A stretch of 64,000 nucleotides of DNA. Source: Shewanella mangrovisoli. Lineage in GTDB: Bacteria > Pseudomonadota > Gammaproteobacteria > Enterobacterales > Shewanellaceae. A model generated the notes under the pieces. The model had not been told where the DNA came from. It saw only the letters and a list, made by a program, of their open reading frames with translations, and did no database searches. The stretch's first letter is position 1; each line of letters starts with the position of its first letter. The position numbers and the translations under genes were made by a program. The stretch is from the NCBI RefSeq assembly GCF_019457635.1, contig NZ_CP080412.1, forward strand, positions 1,736,001 through 1,800,000, given 5' to 3'. Of this stretch, positions 54,939 to 64,000 are shown in pieces.

Positions 54939-55377
54939 AGGTGCTCCTGCTTTTTGTTATTATTTCGTTAACAGAATGCGCTAGGGGCAGCAAAAGGCAA
55001 TGTGAAATATGGCCAAAATGGTGCAAGTCATCGCTGCGGTAAGGGGAGATGGTTTTACGCGACTCGATTTAAGCTCTACATTCTTATCCCAAAATATGGG
55101 TGAGTCGTTGGGGCTTTACTGAATATCCTTACTGGTGTTTTTATGTTCAGATAAGGCGTTTGGATATTATTAATGCAAATTAAAACATACTTGTTACAAG
55201 ATGAATAAAACATCATCTAGTTAACGCTTAATTTGATTGCCACTAAAAAATCACTATGTTAAAAATCTTTCGCTAAAACAGCACTTAATAATAAATTAAA
55301 GTTAATTCAGATTTAATGCCTTATCCATAATAGCCATTAACCTTGATTTGCCTCTTAAACAATATGTGGAGATGAAA

Positions 55378-57930
55378 ATGGGGAGACGCATTCGGGTGAT
55401 TATTAGCTTATTAATATTCACAGTCTCGTTATTGCTTTTGTATAACCTTGAGCAGGATTATCAATTAAATGATATTTTGGCTGAGGTTAAATTATTTTCA
55501 TTTTCACAGCTGGCGCTTGCCATTGCACTGACAGTGACAAGTTACTTAATCTTAACCTTGTATGATTATCTTGCGATTAAACAACTTGGCTCATCATTAA
55601 GCTATCAAAAGGTCGCTCCCGTTTCATTTTTAGCCTTTACCTTTTCCAATACCATAGGGTTTTCATTACTCACAGGCACTTCGATACGCTATAAGTTTTA
55701 TTCAGAGTTAGGGCTAAGCGGTAATCAGATTACTCAAATAGTGCTCGCCTGCTCGGTGACTTTTTTCCTCGGGTTATTCTTTATTTGTGGTATCGCGCTG
55801 ATTAACCTCCCGGCGCAGCAATTGGCTGATTTGCCATTGCCAGCTTGGCTATTTTCCTTAAGCCGCGTGTTTGGTGTTCTGATGCTGCTCTGTGTCGTAG
55901 GGTATTTTCTGTTTAGTCTGCGGCGTAAAAAACCGATTTATTTTCGAGGGTTTGAGTTTGCGCCTCCCGCACTGTCTCAGTCGTTGAAGCAGTTTGTGGT
56001 CTCGACACTCGATTGGTTAGTGGTGGGAACATTATTCTATTCCCTGCTGCCTGCGGTAGATGGGTTAAGTTACCTTCAAGTGCTCAGTATTTTCTTTGTG
56101 GCGAATGCCATCGGGGTGCTTGCTCATGTGCCTGGAGGGATTGGTGTTTTTGAATCTGTAGTAACAGTGACCCTATCCCAGTATTTACCCGTTGAGCAAA
56201 TACTGGGCTCGGTGATTGTGTATCGGGTCATTTATTATATTGTGCCTTTTATGCTGGCCCTGATTTATTTTGTGGCGGGCTTGGTATTAAATAACAAGGA
56301 TAAATTATCTAAGATAAATATTGATTTACATATTGTCAGGAAGTTATTGCCATCACTATTAAGCATTAGTGTGTTTACCGTCGGTTTAGTTTTATTGCTG
56401 TCAGTGGTTAACCCTTCCATTGTGCATAAATATCATTGGTTAGGGGAGATAGTGCCGCTGCCGATTATCGAATTGTCGAGCTTAATATTGAGTGCCAGTG
56501 GTATTTTGCTACTGTTATTATCCCATGGCTTGTTTAAGCGTTATCAAAAAGCCTTTGTACTCACCCAAAAGTTGTTATTAGTGGCCATTGTTTTTATTGT
56601 GCTTAAGGGCGCTGAGTGGCAGATTTCCCTGGCGCTCGGTCTTATCTATTTATTAATGCTGCCCTGTGAACAGGTGTTTTATCGCCAAGGTTCGATTGTG
56701 GGCGTTAAATATTCCTTCGGCTGGTTATTGTCCCTCGCCGCAGCATTGTTTTTAATGGTGTGGGTGTTGTTTTTTGCCTACCAAGATGTGGATTATGACC
56801 ATTCTCTTTGGTTAACCTTCTCGCAGGATAGCCATGTGTCCCGTGCGTTACGGGGTGGTGCGATAGCCTTAGTAATTCTGCTCGGTTTTGCCATTCGCTA
56901 TGTGCTCGCGGTGCGAAAACCCCATACCAGTCGCCTAGATAGTTCAGCCTTAAGTTGTGCCATGGAAATTGTTGCCGATGCGCCGAGTAGCCATGGTTAT
57001 CTCGCCTTAGTACAAGATAAATCGTTGTTATTTAATGAAGATAAAGATGCCTTTTTAATGTATGCCCGCGCCGGACATTGCTGGGTGGTGATGGGCGATC
57101 CTATCGGTAATCCAGATAAATTTGATGATCTCCTGTGGCAGTTTCGCGAGCTGTGTGACGCCTACGATGGCTGGCCAGTGTTTTATCAAGTGACGCAAAA
57201 GTATTTACCCCACTTTTTAGAGCAAGGGTTGAGCCTGTATAAACTCGGCGAGGAGGCCATAGTGTCCTTGGCGGAATTTGAGTTGCAGTCGAGCAAGTAT
57301 CGCAGTTTGCGACAGAGCCATGCCAAGGCATTAAGGGAAGGCTTGAGCTTTAAGGTGGCCGATGCCAGTGAGGTGCAGAATCTATTGCCAACCTTAGAGG
57401 CTATTTCAACCAGTTGGCTTAAGGCCAAACAGGGGCGAGAAAAGGGGTTTTCGGTTGGTTATTTCTCCGCCGCTTACCTGTGCGCCACGCCAATGGCCTT
57501 AGTGTATTTGAACGGCGAGCTGGTGGCTTTTTCCAATGTGTGGGCCAGTGCCGCCAAAATGGAGTTCTCCGTTGATTTGATGCGTTATCTGCCGAATTTA
57601 TCGGGCAGCAACATAATGGACTTTTTGTTTACTGAGCTGCTGCTTTGGGGCAAACAGCAAGGATATCAGCAGTTTAATCTTGGCATGGCGCCCATGTCAG
57701 GATTAACCGATAGAGCCTTGGTGCCGTTTTGGACCAAGCTTGCCAAAACGGTTTATAAGAAGGGGAATAAATTTTACAACTTTCAGGGGCTTAGGAGGTA
57801 TAAGGATAAGTTTAATCCAAGGTGGGAAGCTAAGTATTTGATTTGTTATGGCGGGCTCTCTTTGCCCGTAGTGGTGGGCAGTCTGGTGACCTTAACGAGT
57901 CGTGGTGCAACTGGCGTATTTAAAAAGTAG
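55378..57930 (+). CDS. mprF: Phosphatidylglycerol lysyltransferase/flippase MprF
   Basis: 850 residues from ATG 55378, preceded by GGAG at 6 bases; TTG 55348 in the same frame is less likely. The N-terminal half (to about 520) has some fourteen membrane segments and the flippase motif GFSLLTGTSIRYKFYSELG. The C-terminal half is the soluble DUF2156 aminoacyl-transferase (GHCWVVMGDPIGNP, KGFSVGYFS, FNLGMAPMSGL). MprF moves Lys or Ala from tRNA to phosphatidylglycerol and flips it outward, lowering the surface's negative charge and giving resistance to cationic peptides. It is followed 7 bases later by a VirJ-like gene. I see nothing further in 54939-55377, which is AT-rich. Confidence 0.93.
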   Translation: MGRRIRVIISLLIFTVSLLLLYNLEQDYQLNDILAEVKLFSFSQLALAIALTVTSYLILTLYDYLAIKQLGSSLSYQKVAPVSFLAFTFSNTIGFSLLTGTSIRYKFYSELGLSGNQITQIVLACSVTFFLGLFFICGIALINLPAQQLADLPLPAWLFSLSRVFGVLMLLCVVGYFLFSLRRKKPIYFRGFEFAPPALSQSLKQFVVSTLDWLVVGTLFYSLLPAVDGLSYLQVLSIFFVANAIGVLAHVPGGIGVFESVVTVTLSQYLPVEQILGSVIVYRVIYYIVPFMLALIYFVAGLVLNNKDKLSKINIDLHIVRKLLPSLLSISVFTVGLVLLLSVVNPSIVHKYHWLGEIVPLPIIELSSLILSASGILLLLLSHGLFKRYQKAFVLTQKLLLVAIVFIVLKGAEWQISLALGLIYLLMLPCEQVFYRQGSIVGVKYSFGWLLSLAAALFLMVWVLFFAYQDVDYDHSLWLTFSQDSHVSRALRGGAIALVILLGFAIRYVLAVRKPHTSRLDSSALSCAMEIVADAPSSHGYLALVQDKSLLFNEDKDAFLMYARAGHCWVVMGDPIGNPDKFDDLLWQFRELCDAYDGWPVFYQVTQKYLPHFLEQGLSLYKLGEEAIVSLAEFELQSSKYRSLRQSHAKALREGLSFKVADASEVQNLLPTLEAISTSWLKAKQGREKGFSVGYFSAAYLCATPMALVYLNGELVAFSNVWASAAKMEFSVDLMRYLPNLSGSNIMDFLFTELLLWGKQQGYQQFNLGMAPMSGLTDRALVPFWTKLAKTVYKKGNKFYNFQGLRRYKDKFNPRWEAKYLICYGGLSLPVVVGSLVTLTSRGATGVFKK

Positions 57931-57937
57931 GTGCGAG

Positions 57938-58669
57938 ATGACGAAATCCTTAATCAAGATACTGAGCGTTTTACTTTTATGTTCAACTGCTAACGCCTTT
58001 GCCGATGAGTTTGCCGATAATCTGGGGCTAACCCTGTTACCTGTCGAACCGCCAACTCAGGTAAACGTTTCCTCATCCCATACCAAACCACCGTTGGTGA
58101 TTTTTTTGAGTGGCGATGGCGGTTGGGCGACGCTTGATAAAGCCGTAGGAGGCATTTTACAGCAGCAGGGCTGGCCTGTGGTCGGCTGGAGCTCGCTGAA
58201 ATACTATTGGAAACAAAAAGATCCTAAAGATGTCACCCAAGATACCTTAGCCATCATTGATAAATACCAGGCGGAATTTGGCACGCAAAAAGTGATTTTG
58301 ATTGGTTATTCCTTTGGGGCCGAAGTTATCCCCTTTGTGCTCAATGAGATGCCCGCGCGGTATCGGAAAAATATCTTGGGCGCTGTGCTGCTCTCTCCTT
58401 CACAATCCTCTGATTTTGAAATCCATGTGAGCGAGATGGTCACCTCGGATAATCAATCGGCCCGTTACTTAACCTTGCCCGAAGTGAACAAACAAACCAC
58501 TGTGCCTATGCTTTGCCTCTACGGAAAAGAGGACGATGCGCCGCTGCATTTATGCCCTGCGGTCAAGCAGCCCAATGTCACTGTGATGGAGTTAAGCGGT
58601 GGTCACAGTTTTGACGATGACTACGATAAAGTGGTCAAGTTGATAAAAGGTTGGCTAAAGTCAAGTTAG
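57938..58669 (+). CDS. AcvB/VirJ-like hydrolase paired with MprF
   Basis: 243 residues from ATG 57938. A signal peptide (STANAFA) exports it. The alpha/beta-hydrolase domain has LSGDGGWATLDKAVGG, a nucleophile in IGYSFGAEVIP, and a catalytic His in GGHSFDDDYDK. This is the VirJ/AcvB pattern. AcvB of Agrobacterium removes lysine from lysyl-phosphatidylglycerol. Its place 7 bases after mprF suggests that it keeps lysyl-lipid levels in check in the periplasm. Function is inferred from family and operon. Confidence 0.88.
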   Translation: MTKSLIKILSVLLLCSTANAFADEFADNLGLTLLPVEPPTQVNVSSSHTKPPLVIFLSGDGGWATLDKAVGGILQQQGWPVVGWSSLKYYWKQKDPKDVTQDTLAIIDKYQAEFGTQKVILIGYSFGAEVIPFVLNEMPARYRKNILGAVLLSPSQSSDFEIHVSEMVTSDNQSARYLTLPEVNKQTTVPMLCLYGKEDDAPLHLCPAVKQPNVTVMELSGGHSFDDDYDKVVKLIKGWLKSS

Positions 58670-58723
58670 CGCGCTTTTGTGCATGGCATCCTATGAGCCT
58701 AATACTTTGGAATAAAAGATAAA

Positions 58724-58743
58724 AAGGGCGCGGATGCGCCCTT
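58724..58743. terminator. Bidirectional terminator between virJ-like and DUF3083 genes
   Basis: AAGGGCGC, loop GGAT, GCGCCCTT with A-rich and T-rich flanks on either side. The genes converge on it. Confidence 0.75.
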
Positions 58744-58769
58744 GTTTTAGGTTGTGCTACAGCGAATGA

Positions 58770-59837
58770 TTAGAGCTGGTAGCTAATGTGCTGATGGAAG
58801 CGCACCACGAGATCTTCTCGCTCTGGATCTAGCCCAATCTCGGCGGCAAAGGTTTTCAGCGCGGCTTCGACGTTATTCATAAAACGGCCATAGCCGGAGT
58901 CATCACAATCTTTTGCACCCGCGACGATAGTAAAATGCGCGGCTTCGACTAAGTTATCGGCATCCCAGCGGCGGATAACTTGTTGCTCGGTTGCGTTCGG
59001 GTCAAAACCGATCATTTGTACTTCGGCCTTGCTGTCGAGTTTCTCAAACTTACTGTTACGCACTAAGGGGGTTAGGCCGTTGGCGATCATCGCCAATCGC
59101 GTTAATTGCTTATTGGCAGCCGCCTTGAGGAAGTTATCTTCAAGATGTTGATATAACGGGCTAAAGTCCGTTGCAGAGTCGGGTAGTAAACCTTGTTTGA
59201 GTTTGCGACTCAGCGGCAGGCTGACGGTGACATAGGTGAGTGAGCTGACATTTTCCGGCAGGTCACATTTTCTGGCCTTGTATCTTGGTGCAATCGCTCT
59301 GAGTTTATAGCCGTAGGTTTCTTTATTACCTTTTGATTTAGCAAATAAATCATAGGATAAATGCTGGTGGTCGCGGATCTTCACCTTAAGATCTTTAATC
59401 GGCAGCTTAGGCATTAATTCGTTTAGGAGTTCTCGTACTCGGGTATGGAAATTGGCCGAGTTGCTGCGGATCTCATCGCCAGTCGCTAAAAACACAATAC
59501 GCAGTTTGCGGGCGCGGTAGTTGTCCTCGGTGAACAGGTTTTGTGCCTCGTGATAGGCGGGATTGTAAAAAAACAGAATTTGTTCAGCGGTTTGGAAACA
59601 ATAGGCTTCGGTGTGGTAACGCACGACTGGCAGTTTATCGTTAGTGATCACATGAACGTTACGGAGATCGTGTTGTTCTGCCAAGTTAAAAATAATGCGG
59701 CTTAAGGTTTGATAACAGCTATGGTAATCGGGGTATTGCGCCAGTAATTCATCCGTGACTTTAATTTCGGCGGTGATGTACTGGTTGGTACGAGCTTCCT
59801 TGGGTATGTACACTTTTTGCTGATGGCTAAGGGACAT
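58770..59837 (-). CDS. Conserved protein, probably DUF3083
   Basis: 355 residues with no signal peptide or membrane segment. I recall this architecture (KVYIPKEARTNQYITAEIKV, FFYNPAYHEAQNLF, FHTRVRELLNELMPKLP) as a DUF3083-type protein found in Shewanella and relatives. No catalytic motif is obvious. The Cys in KARKCDLPENVSS and KDCDDSGYG do not form a cluster. Function unknown. Confidence 0.75.
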   Translation of the reverse strand: MSLSHQQKVYIPKEARTNQYITAEIKVTDELLAQYPDYHSCYQTLSRIIFNLAEQHDLRNVHVITNDKLPVVRYHTEAYCFQTAEQILFFYNPAYHEAQNLFTEDNYRARKLRIVFLATGDEIRSNSANFHTRVRELLNELMPKLPIKDLKVKIRDHQHLSYDLFAKSKGNKETYGYKLRAIAPRYKARKCDLPENVSSLTYVTVSLPLSRKLKQGLLPDSATDFSPLYQHLEDNFLKAAANKQLTRLAMIANGLTPLVRNSKFEKLDSKAEVQMIGFDPNATEQQVIRRWDADNLVEAAHFTIVAGAKDCDDSGYGRFMNNVEAALKTFAAEIGLDPEREDLVVRFHQHISYQL

Positions 59838-59981
59838 ATTGACTCCTTGTTGGGTTAACCATTTGCTAACACGAATTTTACTGTTTATCTCGGGCGTTAA
59901 TGTTGCGTTGGAGCATGTTTTTATCGCTTAAGTGCAACTTTACATCAGCAAGCTGTTTATTAGCTTAAAATTGCAGCGATT

Positions 59982-60581
59982 TTATTGAGTTAGTGCTTTT
60001 TCAATCCAAGGTTGCATCCAAGTGGCTATTTTCTCTTGGGCCTTTTCATTGGGATGAATTCCGTCCCTTTGCATCAACTCAGGGTGGGGGGCAATGTCCT
60101 GCATAAAGAAGGGGATTAATGCAATCTCCTCGTCTTTAGCAATCTCTTGATACACTTGGGTGAACTTTTGGGTATAGCGAGGGCCATAGTTAGGCGGTAC
60201 CATGATTTCGGTCAGTAGCACTTTAGCGCCGCTATTTTTCGCTAGGGTAATGATTTGGATTAGGTTATTTTTGAGTTGCGTCGGGGGGAATCCGCGTAAA
60301 CCATCGTTACCACCGAGTTCGACCACCACTAAATCGGGGGCAACCGAATCGAGCAGCGCAGGCAAACGACGCAATCCGCCCGCTGTGGTTTCACCGCTCA
60401 CCGAACCATTGGTAAATTCATGCTCGGGTAAATTTTTTTGCAGCAGCGCCACCCAGCCTACTTGTTCCGACATGCCATAGCTGGCACCTAAGCTATCGCC
60501 GAGGATCAATACTTTCGCCGCCTGAACTGGCGTGGTTATAAACAGACTTAACAGGATGCAGGCGCTCACGGCCTTTGCCAT
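59982..60581 (-). CDS. tesA: Periplasmic acyl-CoA thioesterase I / arylesterase (SGNH)
   Basis: 199 residues from ATG 60581, which starts a signal peptide (AKAVSACILLSLFITTPVQAA). Longer in-frame starts would overlap the divergent ABC gene. SGNH motifs: GDSLGASYGM, GSVSGE, LGGNDGLRG, DGIHPNEKAQ. TesA hydrolyses acyl thioesters and various esters. It is divergent from ybbA, as in E. coli. Confidence 0.93.
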   Translation of the reverse strand: MAKAVSACILLSLFITTPVQAAKVLILGDSLGASYGMSEQVGWVALLQKNLPEHEFTNGSVSGETTAGGLRRLPALLDSVAPDLVVVELGGNDGLRGFPPTQLKNNLIQIITLAKNSGAKVLLTEIMVPPNYGPRYTQKFTQVYQEIAKDEEIALIPFFMQDIAPHPELMQRDGIHPNEKAQEKIATWMQPWIEKALTQ

Positions 60582-60633
60582 CGGCTTGCATCTTAGCGAT
60601 TGACGCAAGAACGATTTGTATAAGAAGGATCCT

Positions 60634-61383
60634 ATGTCTAACGTCGTTTCAAAAAACAGTGCCATCAATGTTGTTAACCTCGAAAAATCGGTGACTACTC
60701 AGGAAGGTTCGCTCACTATCCTCAAGTGCATTAACTTAGATGTCAAGCAGGGGGAAAGTGTCGCGATATTAGGCCCCTCCGGTTCGGGCAAATCGACTCT
60801 GCTTGGCTTACTCGCCGCGCTTGATACCCCCACTTCGGGGGAGATTTGGCTCGATGGCCAAGCCCTATCCCCGCTCAATGAAGAACAGAAAGCCGCGCTG
60901 CGTAAACAGAAAGTGAGCTTTATTTTTCAGTCTTTTATGTTAGTTGATACCTTAACTGCCCTCGAAAATGTGATGCTGCCTGCCGAGCTTGCCGGGGTTA
61001 AAAATGCCAAGGAGAAGGCTGAGGCCATGTTGGGGCGCGTAGGGTTATCCCACCGTTTGACCCATTTACCTAAACAATTATCTGGCGGTGAGCAGCAAAG
61101 GGTGGCCATTGCCCGCGCCTTTATCTGTGAACCTAAGGTGCTTTTTGCCGACGAGCCAACCGGCAATTTGGACAGTGTTAACGGCCATAAAATTGCCGAT
61201 ATGTTGTTTGAGCTGAACCAAGAGAGCCACACCACGCTCATCCTCGTTACCCACGACTTGCAATTGGCGAAACGCTGCCAACGGCAACTGGTTATGGATA
61301 ACGGCCACTTGCAGGAAGAGTTAGCTTCGGCCTCATCGCACAGCGTGAATGACAGCCTTGAATTAAGCGCCAAGGAGGCCTAA
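60634..61383 (+). CDS. ybbA: ABC transporter ATP-binding protein YbbA
   Basis: 249 residues from ATG 60634 (AAGGAT upstream). Walker A GPSGSGKST, signature LSGGEQQRVAIARA, Walker B VLFADEPTGNLD. It is of the LolD/MacB type, acting with an FtsX-like permease on the periplasmic side. The next gene, 3 bases on, is that permease. Substrate unknown. Confidence 0.93.
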   Translation: MSNVVSKNSAINVVNLEKSVTTQEGSLTILKCINLDVKQGESVAILGPSGSGKSTLLGLLAALDTPTSGEIWLDGQALSPLNEEQKAALRKQKVSFIFQSFMLVDTLTALENVMLPAELAGVKNAKEKAEAMLGRVGLSHRLTHLPKQLSGGEQQRVAIARAFICEPKVLFADEPTGNLDSVNGHKIADMLFELNQESHTTLILVTHDLQLAKRCQRQLVMDNGHLQEELASASSHSVNDSLELSAKEA

Positions 61384-61386
61384 CCC

Positions 61387-63888
61387 ATGGAGCTTAATTT
61401 GGCATGGCGCCTGTTTAAGCGCGAGCTGCAACAGGGGCAGTTGTTATTGATTATCCTCGCCATTACCTTGGCGGTGCTGTCGGTTAGCGGTCTTGCGCGG
61501 GTCAGTGAGCGCTTGCAAGTCGCAATAAACGGGCAAGCGACCCAGTTTATCGCCGCCGATCGCATTATCGACTCTCCCGTTCAAATTGACGCCAGCATTC
61601 TGGCCAAGGCCGATGAGCTTGGTCTTAAGCATGTGACCAATATGCAATTTAACTCCATGGTGTATGCGGGGGATAAGTTTCAGTTAGTCACGGTGCGGGC
61701 GGTTGAGTCTGGTTATCCACTTAAGGGAGACATCGAACTTAAAGCGGACAATGGACAAGATGTCAAAGCCCAAGGCTTGCCCCACGCCGATGAGGTGTGG
61801 TTCGAGAGTCGCTTAGGAGGACTCTTGGGATACCCGAAAACATTGGAATTGGGCAACAGTGAGTTTCATTTAAGTCAAGAAATCAGCCGCTTACCCGATG
61901 CGGGTTTTAATCCGTTTGCTTCTTCCCCCGTGGTGTTAATGCGGATAGAAGATGTCGCCAAGACAGGGGTTATTCAACCCGGCAGCCGAGTGACCTATCT
62001 GTATCAGTTTGCGGGTGAAGAAAGCGCCTTAAGCGCCTTTGAAAATAGCGTTAAACCGCTGCTGAATAATTCCCAGCGCTGGGTCGATGTGCAGTCTGGC
62101 GACTCACCGATAGCGGGCGCGGTTAAGCGGGCAGAGCGCTTTTTACTGCTGGCAAGCTTGCTCGGTATTGCGCTTGCCTGCGCCGCGATTGGGATTGCCG
62201 CCCAGCGTTACTGTCAACGTCATTATGATGTGGTGGCTATGCTTAAAACCTTTGGCGCCTCATCAACACAAATTCGTCGACTATTCGGCATCCATTTGCT
62301 GCTGGTGACGCTCTTCGGCATTGTGCTGGGGTTAATCGGCGGGGCACTGCTGGATTTAGGCATTAATCAACTGTTACCCCCTGAAATCGCTGCCTATTCG
62401 CCACCGTTGACGCGGCCGCTACTGCTTGGGATCAGCACTGGGCTTATCAGCGCCTTTATGTTTTCGGCCTATCCTTTGATGCGCCTGTTGGCGATTCCGC
62501 CGCTGCGGGTATTACAAAGGCAACTTGAAGGCTTGCAGCTCGGCATGTGGCTGCATTTACTCTTAAGTTTAGGGGCGATGGCACTGTTGGGATATTTGTA
62601 TTCCCAAAGCTGGGCGCTGACACTGACTGTGGTTGCGGCTGTGCTGTTACTCGGCGTATTGCTCAGTATTTTAGGCTTTGTGATGATCCGCCTTGGTCAC
62701 AGTGTCGGCATGAAAACCACCAATCCCTTGCAACTGGCACTGGCGGGTTTACGACGCCGCGCGCGGCAAAATGCGGTGCAACTGGTGGGATTTAGTGCGG
62801 CCTTGGTATTGCTACTGACCATTTTGGCCCTAAGGCAAGATTTACTGAATGAGTGGCAAAAACAGCTGCCCAAGAATGCACCTAACTATTTCTTGGTCAA
62901 TATCGCCCCCGATGATGCTAAGCCATTAAATGACTTTATGGCACAAAAGGGCATAGCAGCGACGGATATCTATCCCGTGATTCGCGGCCGCTTGACTCAA
63001 ATCAATGGTGAAACCTTGATCTCCAACGAGCAGGCCGAAGCGGGGGATAAAGGACGAGTCGGGATCTCCCGAGAGCTTAATCTCACTTGGCGCAATAGCT
63101 TACCCGCCAACAATGAGTTAGTTGAAGGGTATTTTAATCAGGCGGCGAATGAGGTTTCTGTCGAGTCAGGTGTTGCCGAGCGTTTAGGGCTAAAGCTGGG
63201 CGATACGCTGACTTACATGATTGATAACCAAGAGCTTAGGGTTAAAGTCGCCAGTATCCGTGCTGTGCACTGGGAAACCATGCAGCCAAACTTCTTTATG
63301 ATCTTCACTCAAGAAGCGCTGGCGCCCTTTGCCTATACCTCGATGGCAAGCTTCTACCTCGATGACAAAAAGCCGGATGTGCAATGGAATGATGCACCAA
63401 AGAACACAGTAATCCTCGAACTTATCCAGCAGTTCCCAACGGTGTCGATTATCGATGTCGGCGCCATGGTGGGGCAATTGCGACAAATTATTGAGCAGGT
63501 GTCCCTGTCGCTGACGTTGGTCTTGGTCCTCGTTTTACTGGCCAGTTCTTTAGTGCTTATCGCGCAAACCGAGGCGGGAATGGCCACGCGCCAGCGTGAA
63601 CTCGCGGTGCTGCGCACCTTTGGCGCCTCGGGTTGGTTATTGCGTAGCGCCACTGGGCTTGAATTTGCGTTACTGGGGGGCATCGCTGGGGTGCTTGCAG
63701 TGATAGTGGCGGAATTTGCGCTGTATCTGTTAAAGACCCAAGTGTTTGAACTTAATGTGTATATGCACTGGCCCTGGTGGGGGATTGCTCCCGTCTGCGG
63801 CGCCATGTTAGTCGCGCTGCTGGGTGTTTGGCGCTGCCGCCAATTACTCAATCAATCCTGCGCCGAATTATTAAAGGCGGGCGCTTAA
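61387..63888 (+). CDS. ybbP: FtsX-like ABC permease YbbP
   Basis: 833 residues. AAGGAGG inside the end of ybbA precedes the ATG by 7 bases. Membrane segments lie near residue 20, at 250-430 (several), and at 700-820, with large periplasmic loops: the arrangement of YbbP with two FtsX domains (LKTFGASSTQIRRLFGIHL and VLRTFGASGWLLRSATGLEF). It probably extrudes or releases a lipid or hydrophobic molecule together with YbbA, possibly with TesA acting in the periplasm. Confidence 0.92.
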   Translation: MELNLAWRLFKRELQQGQLLLIILAITLAVLSVSGLARVSERLQVAINGQATQFIAADRIIDSPVQIDASILAKADELGLKHVTNMQFNSMVYAGDKFQLVTVRAVESGYPLKGDIELKADNGQDVKAQGLPHADEVWFESRLGGLLGYPKTLELGNSEFHLSQEISRLPDAGFNPFASSPVVLMRIEDVAKTGVIQPGSRVTYLYQFAGEESALSAFENSVKPLLNNSQRWVDVQSGDSPIAGAVKRAERFLLLASLLGIALACAAIGIAAQRYCQRHYDVVAMLKTFGASSTQIRRLFGIHLLLVTLFGIVLGLIGGALLDLGINQLLPPEIAAYSPPLTRPLLLGISTGLISAFMFSAYPLMRLLAIPPLRVLQRQLEGLQLGMWLHLLLSLGAMALLGYLYSQSWALTLTVVAAVLLLGVLLSILGFVMIRLGHSVGMKTTNPLQLALAGLRRRARQNAVQLVGFSAALVLLLTILALRQDLLNEWQKQLPKNAPNYFLVNIAPDDAKPLNDFMAQKGIAATDIYPVIRGRLTQINGETLISNEQAEAGDKGRVGISRELNLTWRNSLPANNELVEGYFNQAANEVSVESGVAERLGLKLGDTLTYMIDNQELRVKVASIRAVHWETMQPNFFMIFTQEALAPFAYTSMASFYLDDKKPDVQWNDAPKNTVILELIQQFPTVSIIDVGAMVGQLRQIIEQVSLSLTLVLVLVLLASSLVLIAQTEAGMATRQRELAVLRTFGASGWLLRSATGLEFALLGGIAGVLAVIVAEFALYLLKTQVFELNVYMHWPWWGIAPVCGAMLVALLGVWRCRQLLNQSCAELLKAGA

Positions 63889-63950
63889 GATGAGGCCTGT
63901 TTGGTGTTATGGCGAATGCCGCAACACCATCAGATGTAAAATCAAAATGT

Positions 63951-63986
63951 AAAAAAAAGCACTGGCCTAAACCAGTGCTTTTTTTA
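63951..63986 (+). terminator. Terminator after ybbP
   Basis: AAAAAAGCACTGG, loop CCTAAA, CCAGTGCTTTTTT. A perfect stem with a T run. Confidence 0.9.
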
Positions 63987-64000
63987 TGGCGATTATTTGA

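Overview
The window is chromosomal DNA of a gammaproteobacterium, almost certainly Shewanella. The evidence is a complete putrebactin-type siderophore locus, a periplasmic flavoprotein reductase with its own tetraheme cytochrome c, two diheme cytochromes of the SO2930 type, and the usual gammaproteobacterial neighbourhood of the trp operon (rnm, yciO, scpAB, rluB, yciK). I cannot name the species. No tRNA, rRNA, CRISPR array, prophage or insertion sequence is visible.

Layout. 1-6540: the end of a porin gene, then a respiratory cassette: a sigma-54-dependent regulator, a divergent sigma-54 promoter, a Tat-exported flavoprotein reductase, an exported histidine-ammonia-lyase-fold protein and a tetraheme cytochrome c. 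6763-8876: a peptidase-like hydrolase and gloC. 9103-13569: an operon for a Tat-exported molybdenum hydroxylase (xdhC, mocA-like, iorA-like, iorB-like). 13940-18360: a DUF1097 membrane protein, a chemotaxis receptor and a short AT-richer stretch of accessory genes (hypothetical, GNAT, SnoaL-like). 18359-20015: the coupled yciB-yciI-xthA operon. 20177-27665: the siderophore locus pubA-pubB-pubC-putA-putB with an upstream Fur-like site. 28245-32637: a DUF2798 protein, a small hypothetical, and a second TonB receptor facing a secreted esterase across a strong Fur box. 32734-39901: trpE-G-D-CF-B-A with an attenuator and a leader peptide carrying three consecutive Trp codons. 40085-44878: rnm, yciO, scpA, scpB, rluB and yciK. 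45140-50714: a VolA-type lipoprotein lipase, sohB, an AraC-type regulator and a ClpP-fold-like exported protein. 50879-54938: two related diheme cytochrome lipoproteins, one fused to a parallel beta-helix. 55378-58669: mprF with a VirJ/AcvB-like hydrolase. 58770-63888: a conserved unknown protein, tesA, and the ybbA-ybbP ABC transporter.

The most interesting system is at 1196-6540. The lyase-fold protein has a signal peptide and sits between a flavin enoate reductase and its electron-donating cytochrome, as expected if a periplasmic lyase made an unsaturated acid for anaerobic respiration. Yet it lacks the Ala-Ser-Gly triad that forms the MIO cofactor, and two further catalytic residues of the family. 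It is therefore either a lyase-fold protein with different chemistry or a binding/accessory protein. Other points of note are the unlisted trp leader peptide, the beta-helix/diheme fusion, the mprF-virJ pairing, the catecholate-type receptor with a secreted esterase, and perfect hairpins between genes inside the trp and siderophore operons.
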